Below are positions 1 through 9,500 of a stretch of 64,000 nt of DNA, piece by piece. Position numbers and translations under genes: made by a program. Below the pieces are notes generated by a model that searched no databases, was not told the origin of the DNA, and saw only the letters and a list, made by a program, of their open reading frames with translations. Positions within the stretch are counted from its first letter, which is position 1, and each line of letters starts with the position of its first letter. The stretch comes from Lentimicrobium saccharophilum (GTDB taxonomy: Bacteria; Bacteroidota; Bacteroidia; Bacteroidales; Lentimicrobiaceae), in assembly GCF_001192835.1 (NCBI RefSeq), contig NZ_DF968182.1, forward strand, positions 442,349-506,348, in the 5' to 3' direction.

Positions 1-250
1 ATATCATAATCACTTCCATCGACGGATATAGTTTTTTAACCTGCTGCAGAATGTCGAGGCCGCTCATCCCCGGAAGCTTTATGTCCAGTATCATCAGGTC
101 ATAAGGTCTTCGCCTGAGGCTTTCGAACCCTTCGCCCGGGGTGTTTGCGGTATAAACTTCAAAATCGCGCAACTGAAGGAACTCTTTCAGCTCTTCTGCA
201 AAATCGGTTTCATCATCCAGTATAAGTACCCTTAGTTTCATTTTGCTCAT
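1..250 (-). CDS. Response regulator receiver protein, 3' end cut off by window edge
   Basis: The frame opens at an ATG at 250 and runs off the window at base 1, giving 83 visible residues. It begins MSKMKLRVLILDDE and continues to an LDIKLPGMSGLD motif. These are the acidic pair (DD) and the phospho-accepting Asp of a CheY-like receiver domain. What follows the receiver (DNA-binding output, sigma-54 AAA+ domain or nothing) lies outside the window. The gene sits 18 bp downstream of the histidine kinase at 269-2344 on the same strand, so the two are probably co-transcribed and may be a cognate pair. Receiver identity is clear; the output class is unknown. Confidence 0.85.
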   Translation of the reverse strand, partial: MSKMKLRVLILDDETDFAEELKEFLQLRDFEVYTANTPGEGFESLRRRPYDLMILDIKLPGMSGLDILQQVKKLYPSMEVIMI

Positions 251-268
251 AATCGTTAGGTTATCCAA

Positions 269-2344
269 TCATGATTTATTTTTAGTCTGATCTGGTATAG
301 CAGGCAGCTTCAGCGTTACTGTTGTGCCTGTTCCGGGCGTACTGCTGAAAATCATTTCACCTTTGTGTTCTTTCATGATACCGTATGAAATGGCGAGTCC
401 AAGGCCGGTACCTTTGCCGGGTTCCTTGGTGGTAAAGAAAGGTGCGGTGATGTGCTCCATGTGTTCAGCTTCAATCCCGCTTCCGTTATCCGTAACATGA
501 ATACAGATTTTCTGTCCTTCCCTGCCGGATGATATTTTTATCCGGGGGAGATAGCCGGCATCGCCCGGTTTTTGCATTTCCTCAATTGCATCACGGGCAT
601 TCGACAACAGATTTAAGATAACCTGCTCAATTTTATAAGTATTGCCCATGGCCGAAACCTCCTCTTCACCGGCCAGTTCCGTGACGATTTCGAATCCGCG
701 GCTCTTCAGTTGCTCGCTGATGAGTGAGAGTGCATTAAGGATGGCTTCATTCGCGCTGAATTTTGAATGAATAAAGTCATCGTTGTTTCTTGAGAAAGTG
801 CGGACATGGTCGATGATGGTTCGCATGCGGTGGATGCCTTCGAATATTTTTCTGGATTTTTCCCTGATATATTCTTCGCTGGCCTGATGGTTGCTTATGG
901 CATGCATGAGGTTATCAATACCAAAAGAGATGGTATTAAGAGGCTGGTTAATTTCATGTGCAATTCCGGTGGCCATTTCTCCAATACCAACCATGCGTTC
1001 CGTATGAATAAGGTGTTTCTCCATTTCACGGGCAGTGGTGATGTCGGTGCAGAAAATCAGGTAATTCTTATCGGGCAGCCTGGAACTTTCCGCTTTGATG
1101 ATCCGGGAAGTTTTGCCAGCTGTTATAAAAAATTCAGCCCTGCTGCCTTCTCCCGAGGTCAGCCCCTGAAAATCAGGAAAGTTTCCGGCAAGGGTTTCAG
1201 GATTCAATATCTTATTGATATCCTGTTGGATAAAGTTTTCCCGGTTGGTATTAAAAATCTTCCGGGCCGCCGGGTTCACTTCCGTGATCAACCCTTTTTT
1301 GTCGGCAACCAGTATTCCTTCAGGGGCGCTTTCAATATAACTCCTGTATTTTGATTCACTGGCCTCAAGTGCTGCCCTTGTTTTCGAACGTTCAAGCGCA
1401 TTGCCTGTTATTGTTCCGAACACCCCGAGGGCGCAGATATCCTGTTTCTCCCATTGATGCAGGTCAGTGCAATCGTTCAGTAAAATAACCCCTGTAAGTG
1501 TTTCGGCAACGTTAACCGGAATAGCTACACTGACTGCAGATGGTCCGGATGCCGAAATGGCGGCCGGACTGATCCATGGACCTGTAAGTCCGTTTTGACT
1601 GACCATTACGCGGCATACTTCTTCATTTCCGGCAAGGGCCTGGTAGATCGTATCTCTCTCGGGTTTACCGGGAGTTGTCCGGGTTATTCCGGATCCGGTA
1701 TTTCCGGTATGGCCTGTCAGATGCTCTTTCCGGTCAAAATAAGTGAATCCGGCAGAGGCTGCGCCGCAAAGTCTTTCCATATCGAGCAGCATGAAATCAA
1801 TGGAGCTGTCCGGGTCAAAATTGCCGGAGAAGCGCGCTGAAGCAAGGGAAACGGCCCGCTCGAACTGATACTTGAAAACAATGGTCTGTTCAGCTTTCTG
1901 ATACCTGTGCAGGCTTTCATTCAGTGCTTTGCTCTGCGCCTGCAATTCACGGTTTTGCTGATATAGTTTAAGGAATATCCTGACCTTGCTGATCAGAATC
2001 TCATTTTGAAAGGGTTTGGTCAGGTAATCAACTGCACCTGACTGATATCCCCTTGCGATGCTCTGCTGGTCATACATGATCGCAGAGATAAAAATAATAG
2101 GTGTAAGCCGGTTTTTTTCCTGATCCCGCAGTCTTTCGGCAACCTCAAAGCCGTTCATCCCGGGCATTGACACATCCAGTATGATCAGCGCAAAATCAAG
2201 GTCAGTGGCCATGTTGAGCGCGGTTTCTCCATTGGTGGCCTTGTGTATTTCTGCCTGCTCCTTCCTTAAAACAGTCTCCAGCAATATAAGGTTGACCTCA
2301 ACATCGTCAACGATCAGTATTTTAGGCTTATCTGAGAATGCCAT
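269..2344 (-). CDS. Histidine kinase with N-terminal receiver domain (REC-GAF-PAS-HisKA-HATPase)
   Basis: This 691-residue cytoplasmic sensor kinase has no signal peptide or membrane segment. Residues 8-125 form a receiver domain: acidic pair D13/D14, phospho-acceptor D57 in LDVSMPG, and K110 in DYLTKPF. A helical linker (125-165) leads to a GAF-like region (about 165-320), then a PAS domain (about 330-440, SAPEGILVADKKGLITEVN). The HisKA domain carries H463 in GIAHEINQPLN. The HATPase domain (about 560-685) has N-box NLLSNARDA, G1 DNGSGI and G2 GTGLGLAISYG. The order receiver first, kinase second fits a kinase that is itself controlled by an upstream phosphorelay. A response regulator follows after 18 bp. 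The input signal is not evident. Confidence 0.92.
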   Translation of the reverse strand: MAFSDKPKILIVDDVEVNLILLETVLRKEQAEIHKATNGETALNMATDLDFALIILDVSMPGMNGFEVAERLRDQEKNRLTPIIFISAIMYDQQSIARGYQSGAVDYLTKPFQNEILISKVRIFLKLYQQNRELQAQSKALNESLHRYQKAEQTIVFKYQFERAVSLASARFSGNFDPDSSIDFMLLDMERLCGAASAGFTYFDRKEHLTGHTGNTGSGITRTTPGKPERDTIYQALAGNEEVCRVMVSQNGLTGPWISPAAISASGPSAVSVAIPVNVAETLTGVILLNDCTDLHQWEKQDICALGVFGTITGNALERSKTRAALEASESKYRSYIESAPEGILVADKKGLITEVNPAARKIFNTNRENFIQQDINKILNPETLAGNFPDFQGLTSGEGSRAEFFITAGKTSRIIKAESSRLPDKNYLIFCTDITTAREMEKHLIHTERMVGIGEMATGIAHEINQPLNTISFGIDNLMHAISNHQASEEYIREKSRKIFEGIHRMRTIIDHVRTFSRNNDDFIHSKFSANEAILNALSLISEQLKSRGFEIVTELAGEEEVSAMGNTYKIEQVILNLLSNARDAIEEMQKPGDAGYLPRIKISSGREGQKICIHVTDNGSGIEAEHMEHITAPFFTTKEPGKGTGLGLAISYGIMKEHKGEMIFSSTPGTGTTVTLKLPAIPDQTKNKS

Positions 2345-2610
2345 TTATTGTCAGGAATTAAATCTGGTTATGTTGACAATTGCATTTTCCTGCAAAGAGT
2401 CATTTTTTTTCATCCATTGGTAAATCGCAAACTGAGATAGACCCGGAACATGTCTGACGTTTCCTGAATGAACGCGATTTAACAGGAAAAACATTCAATT
2501 TTTGCTTTATTTACTTGTTTTATCGCCAATCTGAGTAATTGTAACCCATGAAAAGCCAATAAAAAAGCCTGCTTCAGGGGCAGGCTTTTTTATTCAATCA
2601 GTTCTTCAGA
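2345..2610. other. Intergenic region between kinase and C25 peptidase genes
   Basis: It holds the leader of the kinase gene at 269-2344 (minus strand) and the terminator of the peptidase gene at 2611-6321. I see no additional reading frame, RNA gene or repeat, and no convincing TAnnTTTG box for the kinase. Confidence 0.5.
2561..2591 (-). terminator. Rho-independent terminator after the C25 peptidase gene
   Basis: AAAAAAGCCTG (2561-2571) and CAGGCTTTTTT (2581-2591) are perfectly complementary across a 9-nt loop. On the minus strand the hairpin ends in a T run, 20 bp past the stop codon of the gene at 2611-6321. The A/T symmetry could let it work in both directions, but no plus-strand gene enters it. 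Confidence 0.85.
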
Positions 2611-5600
2611 TTACCTGATAACAAGTTTCTGAATGGTTGTTCCGTTTGTTGTTTCAACTTTCAGGAAATATACGCCACTACCGGCATTCAGGCCGATATT
2701 CTGCCTGTATGACTGCTGACCGATAACAACCTGGTTTGAGTAAATAATTTCACCGGTTGTGGTAACGATGCTGATGGTTGATTTTCCGGGTTCGGCATTG
2801 CTGATCTCCAGGGTAAATTCACCCATATTGGGGTTCGGGAAAATACTGACCCTTGTGGCCGATGCATTCTCCTCAATACCTGCGCAGGCATCAACGGTTA
2901 CCATGATTGAAGCGGTTCCTGTACAGTTGTTTGCATCAGTTACTGTTACAGTATAGGTGGTTGCATTCAGGCCCTGGGCTTCTCCGTTAATCTGGATACT
3001 GCGTGTTTCCTGTCCGCTTGACCATGCATAGGCGGCAAACCCTTCTTCAGCTTCGATATTCAGCACATGCGTAATGCAGATGGTGGTATCATTGCCGAGT
3101 GTGGGCTCGGGTGAATGAATCAACACATTGTACCCGGTGGTGGCCGAGCAGGTCGTTAGCGTATTGGTCTCAACGAGGCTCAGGGTTCCCTGTCCATTGC
3201 CGCCCCAGTTAACAACGACTTCGTTGGCATCGGCACCTGAAACGATTTCACCGCCGGTAACTGTCCATTCGTAAGCGTTTCCTTCATTCAGCGGAGTGAT
3301 ATAGGCAACCTGTTCGCTGTTGGCGCATACCAGGGCGTTTCCGTCAATTGCAGGTGCGGGAGCGGGATTGATGGTAACAGCAAATTCGGTGGTATTTGAG
3401 CATCCGAATTCGTTTGTTTCAACCATGTGGAGGCTTCCGGTTCCCGGCTCATCCCAGGTAACGGTGACTGATCCGGTGTTCTGTCCTTCGGTGATGGTGC
3501 CACCCGAAATTTCCCATAAATACTGGTTGCCTTCGCCTTCAGCAGTATATACAAGCTCCGATTGATTCTGGCAGGCTGCATCCGGTCCGTTAACAACCGG
3601 GACGGGCAGTGCATGAATCATTACCTGGAGGTCCATGGTAACCGGTTCGCAGAGTTCATTCCAGGCTGAGAGTGTCAGCATGGCATTGCCTGCTTCGATA
3701 TCTTCGGCGCCGGGGATATACCGCGGATTCAATGATGAAGGATCATCGAAGGTGCCGGTACCCGTTGTTGTCCATTCAAGTTGTGTGTAATTTGCGGCAG
3801 TAGCATCCAGCGCAGAATAACCTTCTCCGGCGCAGATGTCAGCGGTATTACCGGCAAATACTACCGGAGCGAGGCTGAATGAAAGGGTAAGGTAGTCGGT
3901 TGAATCATTGGCAGCAGGATTTGAGGCTGTAAGCGAAAGGAGCACAGCACCCTGTGCGATGTCTTCAGCACTTGGAGAATAAATGGGGTCAAGAATGGTA
4001 GCATCGCTGAAAGTTCCGGTGCCGCTGGTTGCCCAAAGAAGGGAAGTGTAATTTACGGCAGCTCCGTTCAGCTGGGGCTCGGTACCTTCACAAATTGCCA
4101 TGTCTTCACCGGCAATTGCTGAAGTAACCATGGGAATAACATCCACCCATCCTTCATAACGGTTGCAATTGGGACGGGTAATGGTGACCTTGATACGGTC
4201 TCCGGCTGTCATAGGAGGTATTGTAATGGTGATGGTATTTACAAAACCGGTAACACCGGTTCCCAGGATCACACCGTCTGATGTAAGGCATACATTAGAG
4301 TTTGGTGAGGCTGTAATGGTGAATTCGGTTTCATTTTCAAAGATCGTAGGTTCGTAGGTAGCTGCAATCGTCTGGGGTACTTCAGTACAAACCCTGAGGA
4401 AAGCATCCCCGTGATGATGGAAAAGGTTGTAGGTTACTTCCTTGTTACCGGTATTGTAAGGCCAGTTGGACTGACGTAGGAAATATTTTCCGGCTGCGTT
4501 TCCGAATGCCGGTAAAACACCCCTTGATTCAGGGGTTGCACCATACTGAGGCATAAAGTTGGGCCACATATTGTCCATCATGCCCCACACATAGGTATCA
4601 TTCACGAATGAATAAGAAACTTCGGAAGCCGCGATGAGTCCGAGTGCTCCGGCGGGCTGTCCCATGTAAGTGTAACGGTGGAATTTTTCCGTAAAACTTT
4701 CGCTGCTCCAGTTATACTTTCCGGTAAGGCAGTTGATTGACAGGATAAAACACAGGTCGGTATTGGTGAGGTTGGAGATATTGCTGTTTGTATAGGAAGG
4801 TTCTCCCCAGCCGGTTTCCATACCGTGGTCGCGGTGCATCAGCATAAACGATCCTGAATTCAGGGCATTGTTGATCATGGTGGCGTTACCGCCGCTCCAC
4901 CCGCCCATACTGGACGGAGATGCAGGGATATAACCCAGTCCGTTGGGTCCGAAAACGCCAACAACGGTGCTGGTGTTTTGTGCCGATGACCATGAGTTGC
5001 CGGGTGTTCCCTGGTAGATCTCATTGATACGGACAGGCGTTTTGCCCAGCACATTTTTCCAGAAGCCGCCGACGGTTTCTGAGCAGATCTGGAACCAGCG
5101 CTCTGTTTGCCATCCTAATGCTGTAATGGGGTTGGCATAAAAAGAAGGATTGACCGGAGGTCTGCGCTCATAATTCAGGCCTCGTCCAATCATTGATTCA
5201 AGCTGTTCGGCATTCTGGGCTGTAATGCGGGCGAAAATAATGTCAGGCATATGATTTCCGGAAACATCGGCCAGGATATTGTCGGAAACACAATAGTTAT
5301 CGTAAATGGGGGAGGTAATCGAATTGTTGTTGGCGGTTGCCTGACCATAGTCGCCAAGCAACAGAATGGCTGCCGGAGGGGTATCCCATGTGTTGTAAGC
5401 ATTGTTGACATAAGTCTCAAGCATGGCGGCATTTACATTGGTGCCGATTTCGGAAAGTTTCACGATGCCGGTATAAATACCTTCTTCGGTGCGGAATTTC
5501 TTGATTGAATCAGCCCACTGATAGAAAATATCATCGTTCGGAACAATGATCAGGTATTCATAACCAGTACCGCGGGTTGATGCGGATGTCCGCTGATCGT

Positions 5601-6321
5601 AATCAATGACCGGCAGAGAACTGAAATTTATAATGGCATCTTCCATAATGGGATCCCACCAGCGGTTGCGGTATTTATCCTCTCCGAACTGACGGCTGCC
5701 GCCCTCAAAACGGACACTGATCTCCATATCGCGGTATACGATCAGTTCTTTGGTAACCGGATTGTACTGGAAGGGGGTTACCCCAAGCATTGCCACATCC
5801 ACGCCCCTAATCTGACTGTAATCACCCAGGGTGACAGGCTGAGCCGGATAGAAAGCATTGTTGTTATAAATGGCCGGATTTTTTTCAAATTGCAGCGGAC
5901 CCTGATCTGTATCAAGCGGGATGCGTGGAGCCGGAGCCATTTCAATATTCACAAAGCGTTCGGTGCGCATGTTGGTAATTTCAACAATGGCCGTTGCGCC
6001 TTCGGGGATGGCGATATAACGTCCGAAACCCGGAAGATCCGGTGAACCTTCTTCATTCTGGAGGAAAGATTCTGAAAACTCAATTCCGGTCATCACCTGA
6101 CCGTTGATCTCACGGTCGGTGAGACCAAATTCCCGGATAGAGAAATTGAGGCTGATCCCATCCGTGCCCTGACGGTTAAGGGTTAAACCTTGTTTGCCCC
6201 AACTGTCCGGGTACCGGTGATTACCTGCATCTGCACTAATGAAGGAAATGCTCAACACAACGGCCATCAGTAACGTGGTGATGCCATTGCCCGAAAAAAA
6301 CCTGCGTAAAGTTGTTTTCAT
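2611..6321 (-). CDS. Gingipain-like cysteine peptidase (family C25) with T9SS sorting domain
   Basis: This 1236-residue secreted protein starts with a signal peptide (about 1-32). A propeptide-like beta region (about 50-240) precedes the C25 catalytic domain (about 250-650). H499 (RDHGMETGWGE) and C531 (SINCLTGKY) match the gingipain catalytic pair in spacing and flanking residues. Two copies of an Ig-like repeat follow (about 735-905, motif TxGTGTFxD), then two PKD-like segments (about 910-1085). The C-terminal 75 residues are a T9SS type-A sorting domain (IFPNPNMGEF ... TIQKLVIR), so export across the outer membrane and cell-surface anchoring or release are expected. Substrate specificity (Arg, Lys or other) cannot be read from the sequence. 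The gene lies downstream of three other T9SS cargo genes but is separated by a terminator and has its own candidate promoter. Confidence 0.92.
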   Translation of the reverse strand: MKTTLRRFFSGNGITTLLMAVVLSISFISADAGNHRYPDSWGKQGLTLNRQGTDGISLNFSIREFGLTDREINGQVMTGIEFSESFLQNEEGSPDLPGFGRYIAIPEGATAIVEITNMRTERFVNIEMAPAPRIPLDTDQGPLQFEKNPAIYNNNAFYPAQPVTLGDYSQIRGVDVAMLGVTPFQYNPVTKELIVYRDMEISVRFEGGSRQFGEDKYRNRWWDPIMEDAIINFSSLPVIDYDQRTSASTRGTGYEYLIIVPNDDIFYQWADSIKKFRTEEGIYTGIVKLSEIGTNVNAAMLETYVNNAYNTWDTPPAAILLLGDYGQATANNNSITSPIYDNYCVSDNILADVSGNHMPDIIFARITAQNAEQLESMIGRGLNYERRPPVNPSFYANPITALGWQTERWFQICSETVGGFWKNVLGKTPVRINEIYQGTPGNSWSSAQNTSTVVGVFGPNGLGYIPASPSSMGGWSGGNATMINNALNSGSFMLMHRDHGMETGWGEPSYTNSNISNLTNTDLCFILSINCLTGKYNWSSESFTEKFHRYTYMGQPAGALGLIAASEVSYSFVNDTYVWGMMDNMWPNFMPQYGATPESRGVLPAFGNAAGKYFLRQSNWPYNTGNKEVTYNLFHHHGDAFLRVCTEVPQTIAATYEPTIFENETEFTITASPNSNVCLTSDGVILGTGVTGFVNTITITIPPMTAGDRIKVTITRPNCNRYEGWVDVIPMVTSAIAGEDMAICEGTEPQLNGAAVNYTSLLWATSGTGTFSDATILDPIYSPSAEDIAQGAVLLSLTASNPAANDSTDYLTLSFSLAPVVFAGNTADICAGEGYSALDATAANYTQLEWTTTGTGTFDDPSSLNPRYIPGAEDIEAGNAMLTLSAWNELCEPVTMDLQVMIHALPVPVVNGPDAACQNQSELVYTAEGEGNQYLWEISGGTITEGQNTGSVTVTWDEPGTGSLHMVETNEFGCSNTTEFAVTINPAPAPAIDGNALVCANSEQVAYITPLNEGNAYEWTVTGGEIVSGADANEVVVNWGGNGQGTLSLVETNTLTTCSATTGYNVLIHSPEPTLGNDTTICITHVLNIEAEEGFAAYAWSSGQETRSIQINGEAQGLNATTYTVTVTDANNCTGTASIMVTVDACAGIEENASATRVSIFPNPNMGEFTLEISNAEPGKSTISIVTTTGEIIYSNQVVIGQQSYRQNIGLNAGSGVYFLKVETTNGTTIQKLVIR

Positions 6322-6409
6322 GTGTTTGATTTGAAAAGTGTGTGTGAGTAAAAAATTTTACATCCCGGGCAGAATAATACCCTGAGAATGAATAAAATTA
6401 TTAGCATCG

Positions 6410-6442
6410 CAAAAATAAATAAAATTCAATAGGAAGTACAAA
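6410..6442 (-). promoter_or_regulatory. Candidate promoter of the C25 peptidase gene
   Basis: On the minus strand a TATTTTTG box (plus-strand 6410-6417) fits the Bacteroidota -7 consensus TAnnTTTG. TTTG lies 21 nt upstream (6439-6442), slightly longer than the usual 19. It lies about 90 bp before the ATG at 6321 and downstream of the terminator at 6486-6506. Confidence 0.45.
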
Positions 6443-6485
6443 CCCGGTAAATTTTATGACTATTTGTAATCATTAAAAATAAAAA

Positions 6486-6506
6486 GGGGGGCGTCAACTG
6501 CCCCCC
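6486..6506 (-). terminator. Rho-independent terminator after the Asp-box protein gene
   Basis: GGGGGGC (6486-6492) pairs with GCCCCCC (6500-6506) across a 7-nt loop. On the minus strand it is followed by TTTTTATTTTT. It lies 25 bp past the stop codon of the gene at 6531-10454 and separates that putative operon from the C25 peptidase gene. Confidence 0.9.
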
Positions 6507-6530
6507 TGTCAATGGAATTGGTATAATCCT

Positions 6531-9500
6531 TTATCTTTTTACGATCAGTTTCGCCGATAATGTTTTCTCTCTGTTTGAAAGTTTTACCAGATAGATACCG
6601 TTGTTAAGAATGCCGGAATCAAATACCTGTTTTTCATGACTTCCTATCAGTACGTCCGGTTTGCTGAAGACAGTTTTGTTTGATGCATCGGTTATTTCCA
6701 GATGATAAATCCCCGCATTTTCCTGACTGACTTGAATGCTGAAACGGCCGTCCGAAGGATTCGGAAAGACTGAAAAACTGCTGAATTCAACTTCAACCAG
6801 GCCCGTACATTCATTAAAAGTCAGGTTAACAGAAGCTTCGTTTACACAGCCATTTTCATCGGTTATCCTGGCTGTCCATGTACCGGTTCCGGCTCCGATA
6901 CCCGTTGTATCAACGATAATGCTCTGGGTAATGTAGCCGCCCGGCGTCCACAGGTATTGTACATTGCCGGAAGTAACAGCTGTCAGTGTTACCAGGTGGT
7001 TGACACATGCCATGGTATCAGCCGGAAGATACAGGTAAGGCAATTCATTTACTGTAATGTTGTATGTTCCCGATCCCGTTCCCTGACACTGGTTGGCATC
7101 AGTTACCGCGATAACCTGAACGATTTGGGTAGTATCGGGGGCAATGGTAATGTAGGCCGGAGATTGTTCAGCTGTAAATGTGCCATAATCCCCGATTTCT
7201 AATTGCCAGGGTGCTGTTCCGGTCAGCTGAACCTCAATCTGTAATTCCGAACCTGCGCAAATGGTTGTATCTCCGCTGATGACGGCTTCGGGAGCAGGCA
7301 GAATACTGAGTGTAATGACACCTGTTGCATCTGCACATGGTGCTGCAGAGAAAGCTGTAAGCGTAATGGTTGCAGATCCGGCACTGATATCAAGTGATCC
7401 CGGAACATAGGTCGTGTTCAATGATGCGGGATCGCTGAAAGTGCCATCACCGGTCGTACTCCACATAATCGATGTATAGTTCTCTGCCAGAGCTTCAATG
7501 TCAACACCGGTGCCTGCACATGCCGAAAGGGTTTCTGCTGTCTGAACCGAGGCAGGTGTGGAGATGTTCAGTAACATGTCATCTGTTCTCACTTCTCCTT
7601 CCGGACCGTTAACCGTCAGGGTAAGGACCACGTTCCCGTTAATAAGATCCTGGGTTCCGGGGGTATAGAATGTGTTGAGCTGATTTGCATCCTCAAAAGT
7701 ACCGTCTCCCGCAGTAGTCCATAATACTGACGTGTAATTGGTGGCGGTACCGTCAAGCATAACCGGACCCTGTTCGCAGGTGGATGCATCCTGCCCGGCA
7801 TAGGCAGTAGTTTGCATTGGAGCAGGAAAAACAATGTAGTCAACCCATGCACAATCGCTTCCGCCGGTAACATAAACATCTTTACTGTAGACCCAACGGA
7901 AAGTCTGCTGCCCCGGATTCACGGCAAATTTTACCTGCTGCCAGGGTACTTCTCCTGCCCACTGGCCCCTGAGTGTGTTGTTGACATAAAATTTCAGGTA
8001 GTCATAATCAGCTTCGGATGATACTTTCAGGTAGAATGAAATGGTGTCGGGGTTCATTACATTATAGCCGATTTTCATTTCGCTGCTGGCATTGTCGTTG
8101 ATTGCGCCTGATTTCGCACTGGTTTCACCTTCATAAACCTGGTCGGTAGCTATAGTCCATGGGGCGCTGCCGGCAAACTCCCAGTCGAAGCTTTCAAAAC
8201 CGCCGGTCTCCCAGTCTTCGAGGATTAAACCTACCGGTGTAAAGAAATTCTTCAGCGTTGAATGGTACAGGGAGTTTGCCGTGTAATTGAGTGCTACCTG
8301 GTGCCCGACCGGGGCTTCAGGTGAAACGGAGATCTCAAATTCAGCGGCTACTGCGTTCATCATGCCCGGATTAATGTTGCCAAGTTCAACCTGTGTATTG
8401 GTAATGGTTGCATAGGCACTGGCAGTGGTAAGCTGTGCCATTACCTCTTCAGCAGGATAATCACCCGGGTTGAAGGTGATGATGCTGAGTGTGGCGGTTT
8501 CACCGGGATCAAGGCGGCCGTTGATATTGCCGGACGCGTCGTTAATGCTCAGGTTGCCCGCCTGAATACCGGGTGCGTGCGCTTCGATGTTGAAGTTTGA
8601 AACAAATGTGCTGTCATTGGCATCAGTAACCGAGAGGGTGAAAGTGATCTTTTCACCGTCGGGAACGGCAGGTAAAACGGTGAAAGCAAAGGCGTCGGAA
8701 ATGGTTTTTACTTCGCCCACAGCAAAGTCTCCGAAATTTTCAGTATTGTCGGTAAATGTTATAAAAGCAGATTCTGTTGAAATCACTGCATTTACTGCTG
8801 CAGCAGGCTGATCGCCGATATTTTCAAGGGTAACGTTCAGCAGGGCATTTTCAGCATAATCGAGCAGGCCGTTGTTGTTACCGGCAGCATCATTCAGCAG
8901 GTGAGTCTGGTAAATCACCCAGGGTTGGTTGGGCGGCGGGCCGGACTGGAATGCTGAAACATAGGTCATTGCATAGCCGGTGCGGTTGTCGGTCCAAACC
9001 GGATATACCCAGCGGCTTTGGGCGTGAATACCCAGATAATCGCCGAAATATCCGGAAGCCAGGCCTGAAATGGGCTGAGGGGTAAAGGAGACATCGCTCA
9101 CTTTCAGGTCTTCCCAGGAATTGCCTCCGTCGATTGAGTTTGATACATATACCTCGGCCTGCGACCCTGATACGTTGCGGTCATCATAGTAAATAACACT
9201 CAGGTTGCCATTGGCCGGGTCGCAGGTAATCCAGGGAAAGTAATGCTGTTTTCCCAGTCCGGAAGGATCCTGGTTTACCCTGACAGGCGTTGACCAGGAG
9301 TTTCCCTGATCTGCCGAACGGATCATGTAGACATCCATATCGCTGCCGGTATTGGTTCCCGGTACCCCGATGTTGGGCCAAACCACATAGATCATGCCCC
9401 GGTTCGGACCGTTACTGATATCAACGGCCATCGATGGGAAAGCATTCACACGCATGTTCTTTGAAGTTGCAGTGTTCCGGATTCCCCTGATATTACTGAT

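Noticed and set aside
806-1354. A 182-codon open frame antisense to the first histidine kinase
   Set aside because: Covers the kinase and PAS coding region in antisense and has no recognisable protein features.
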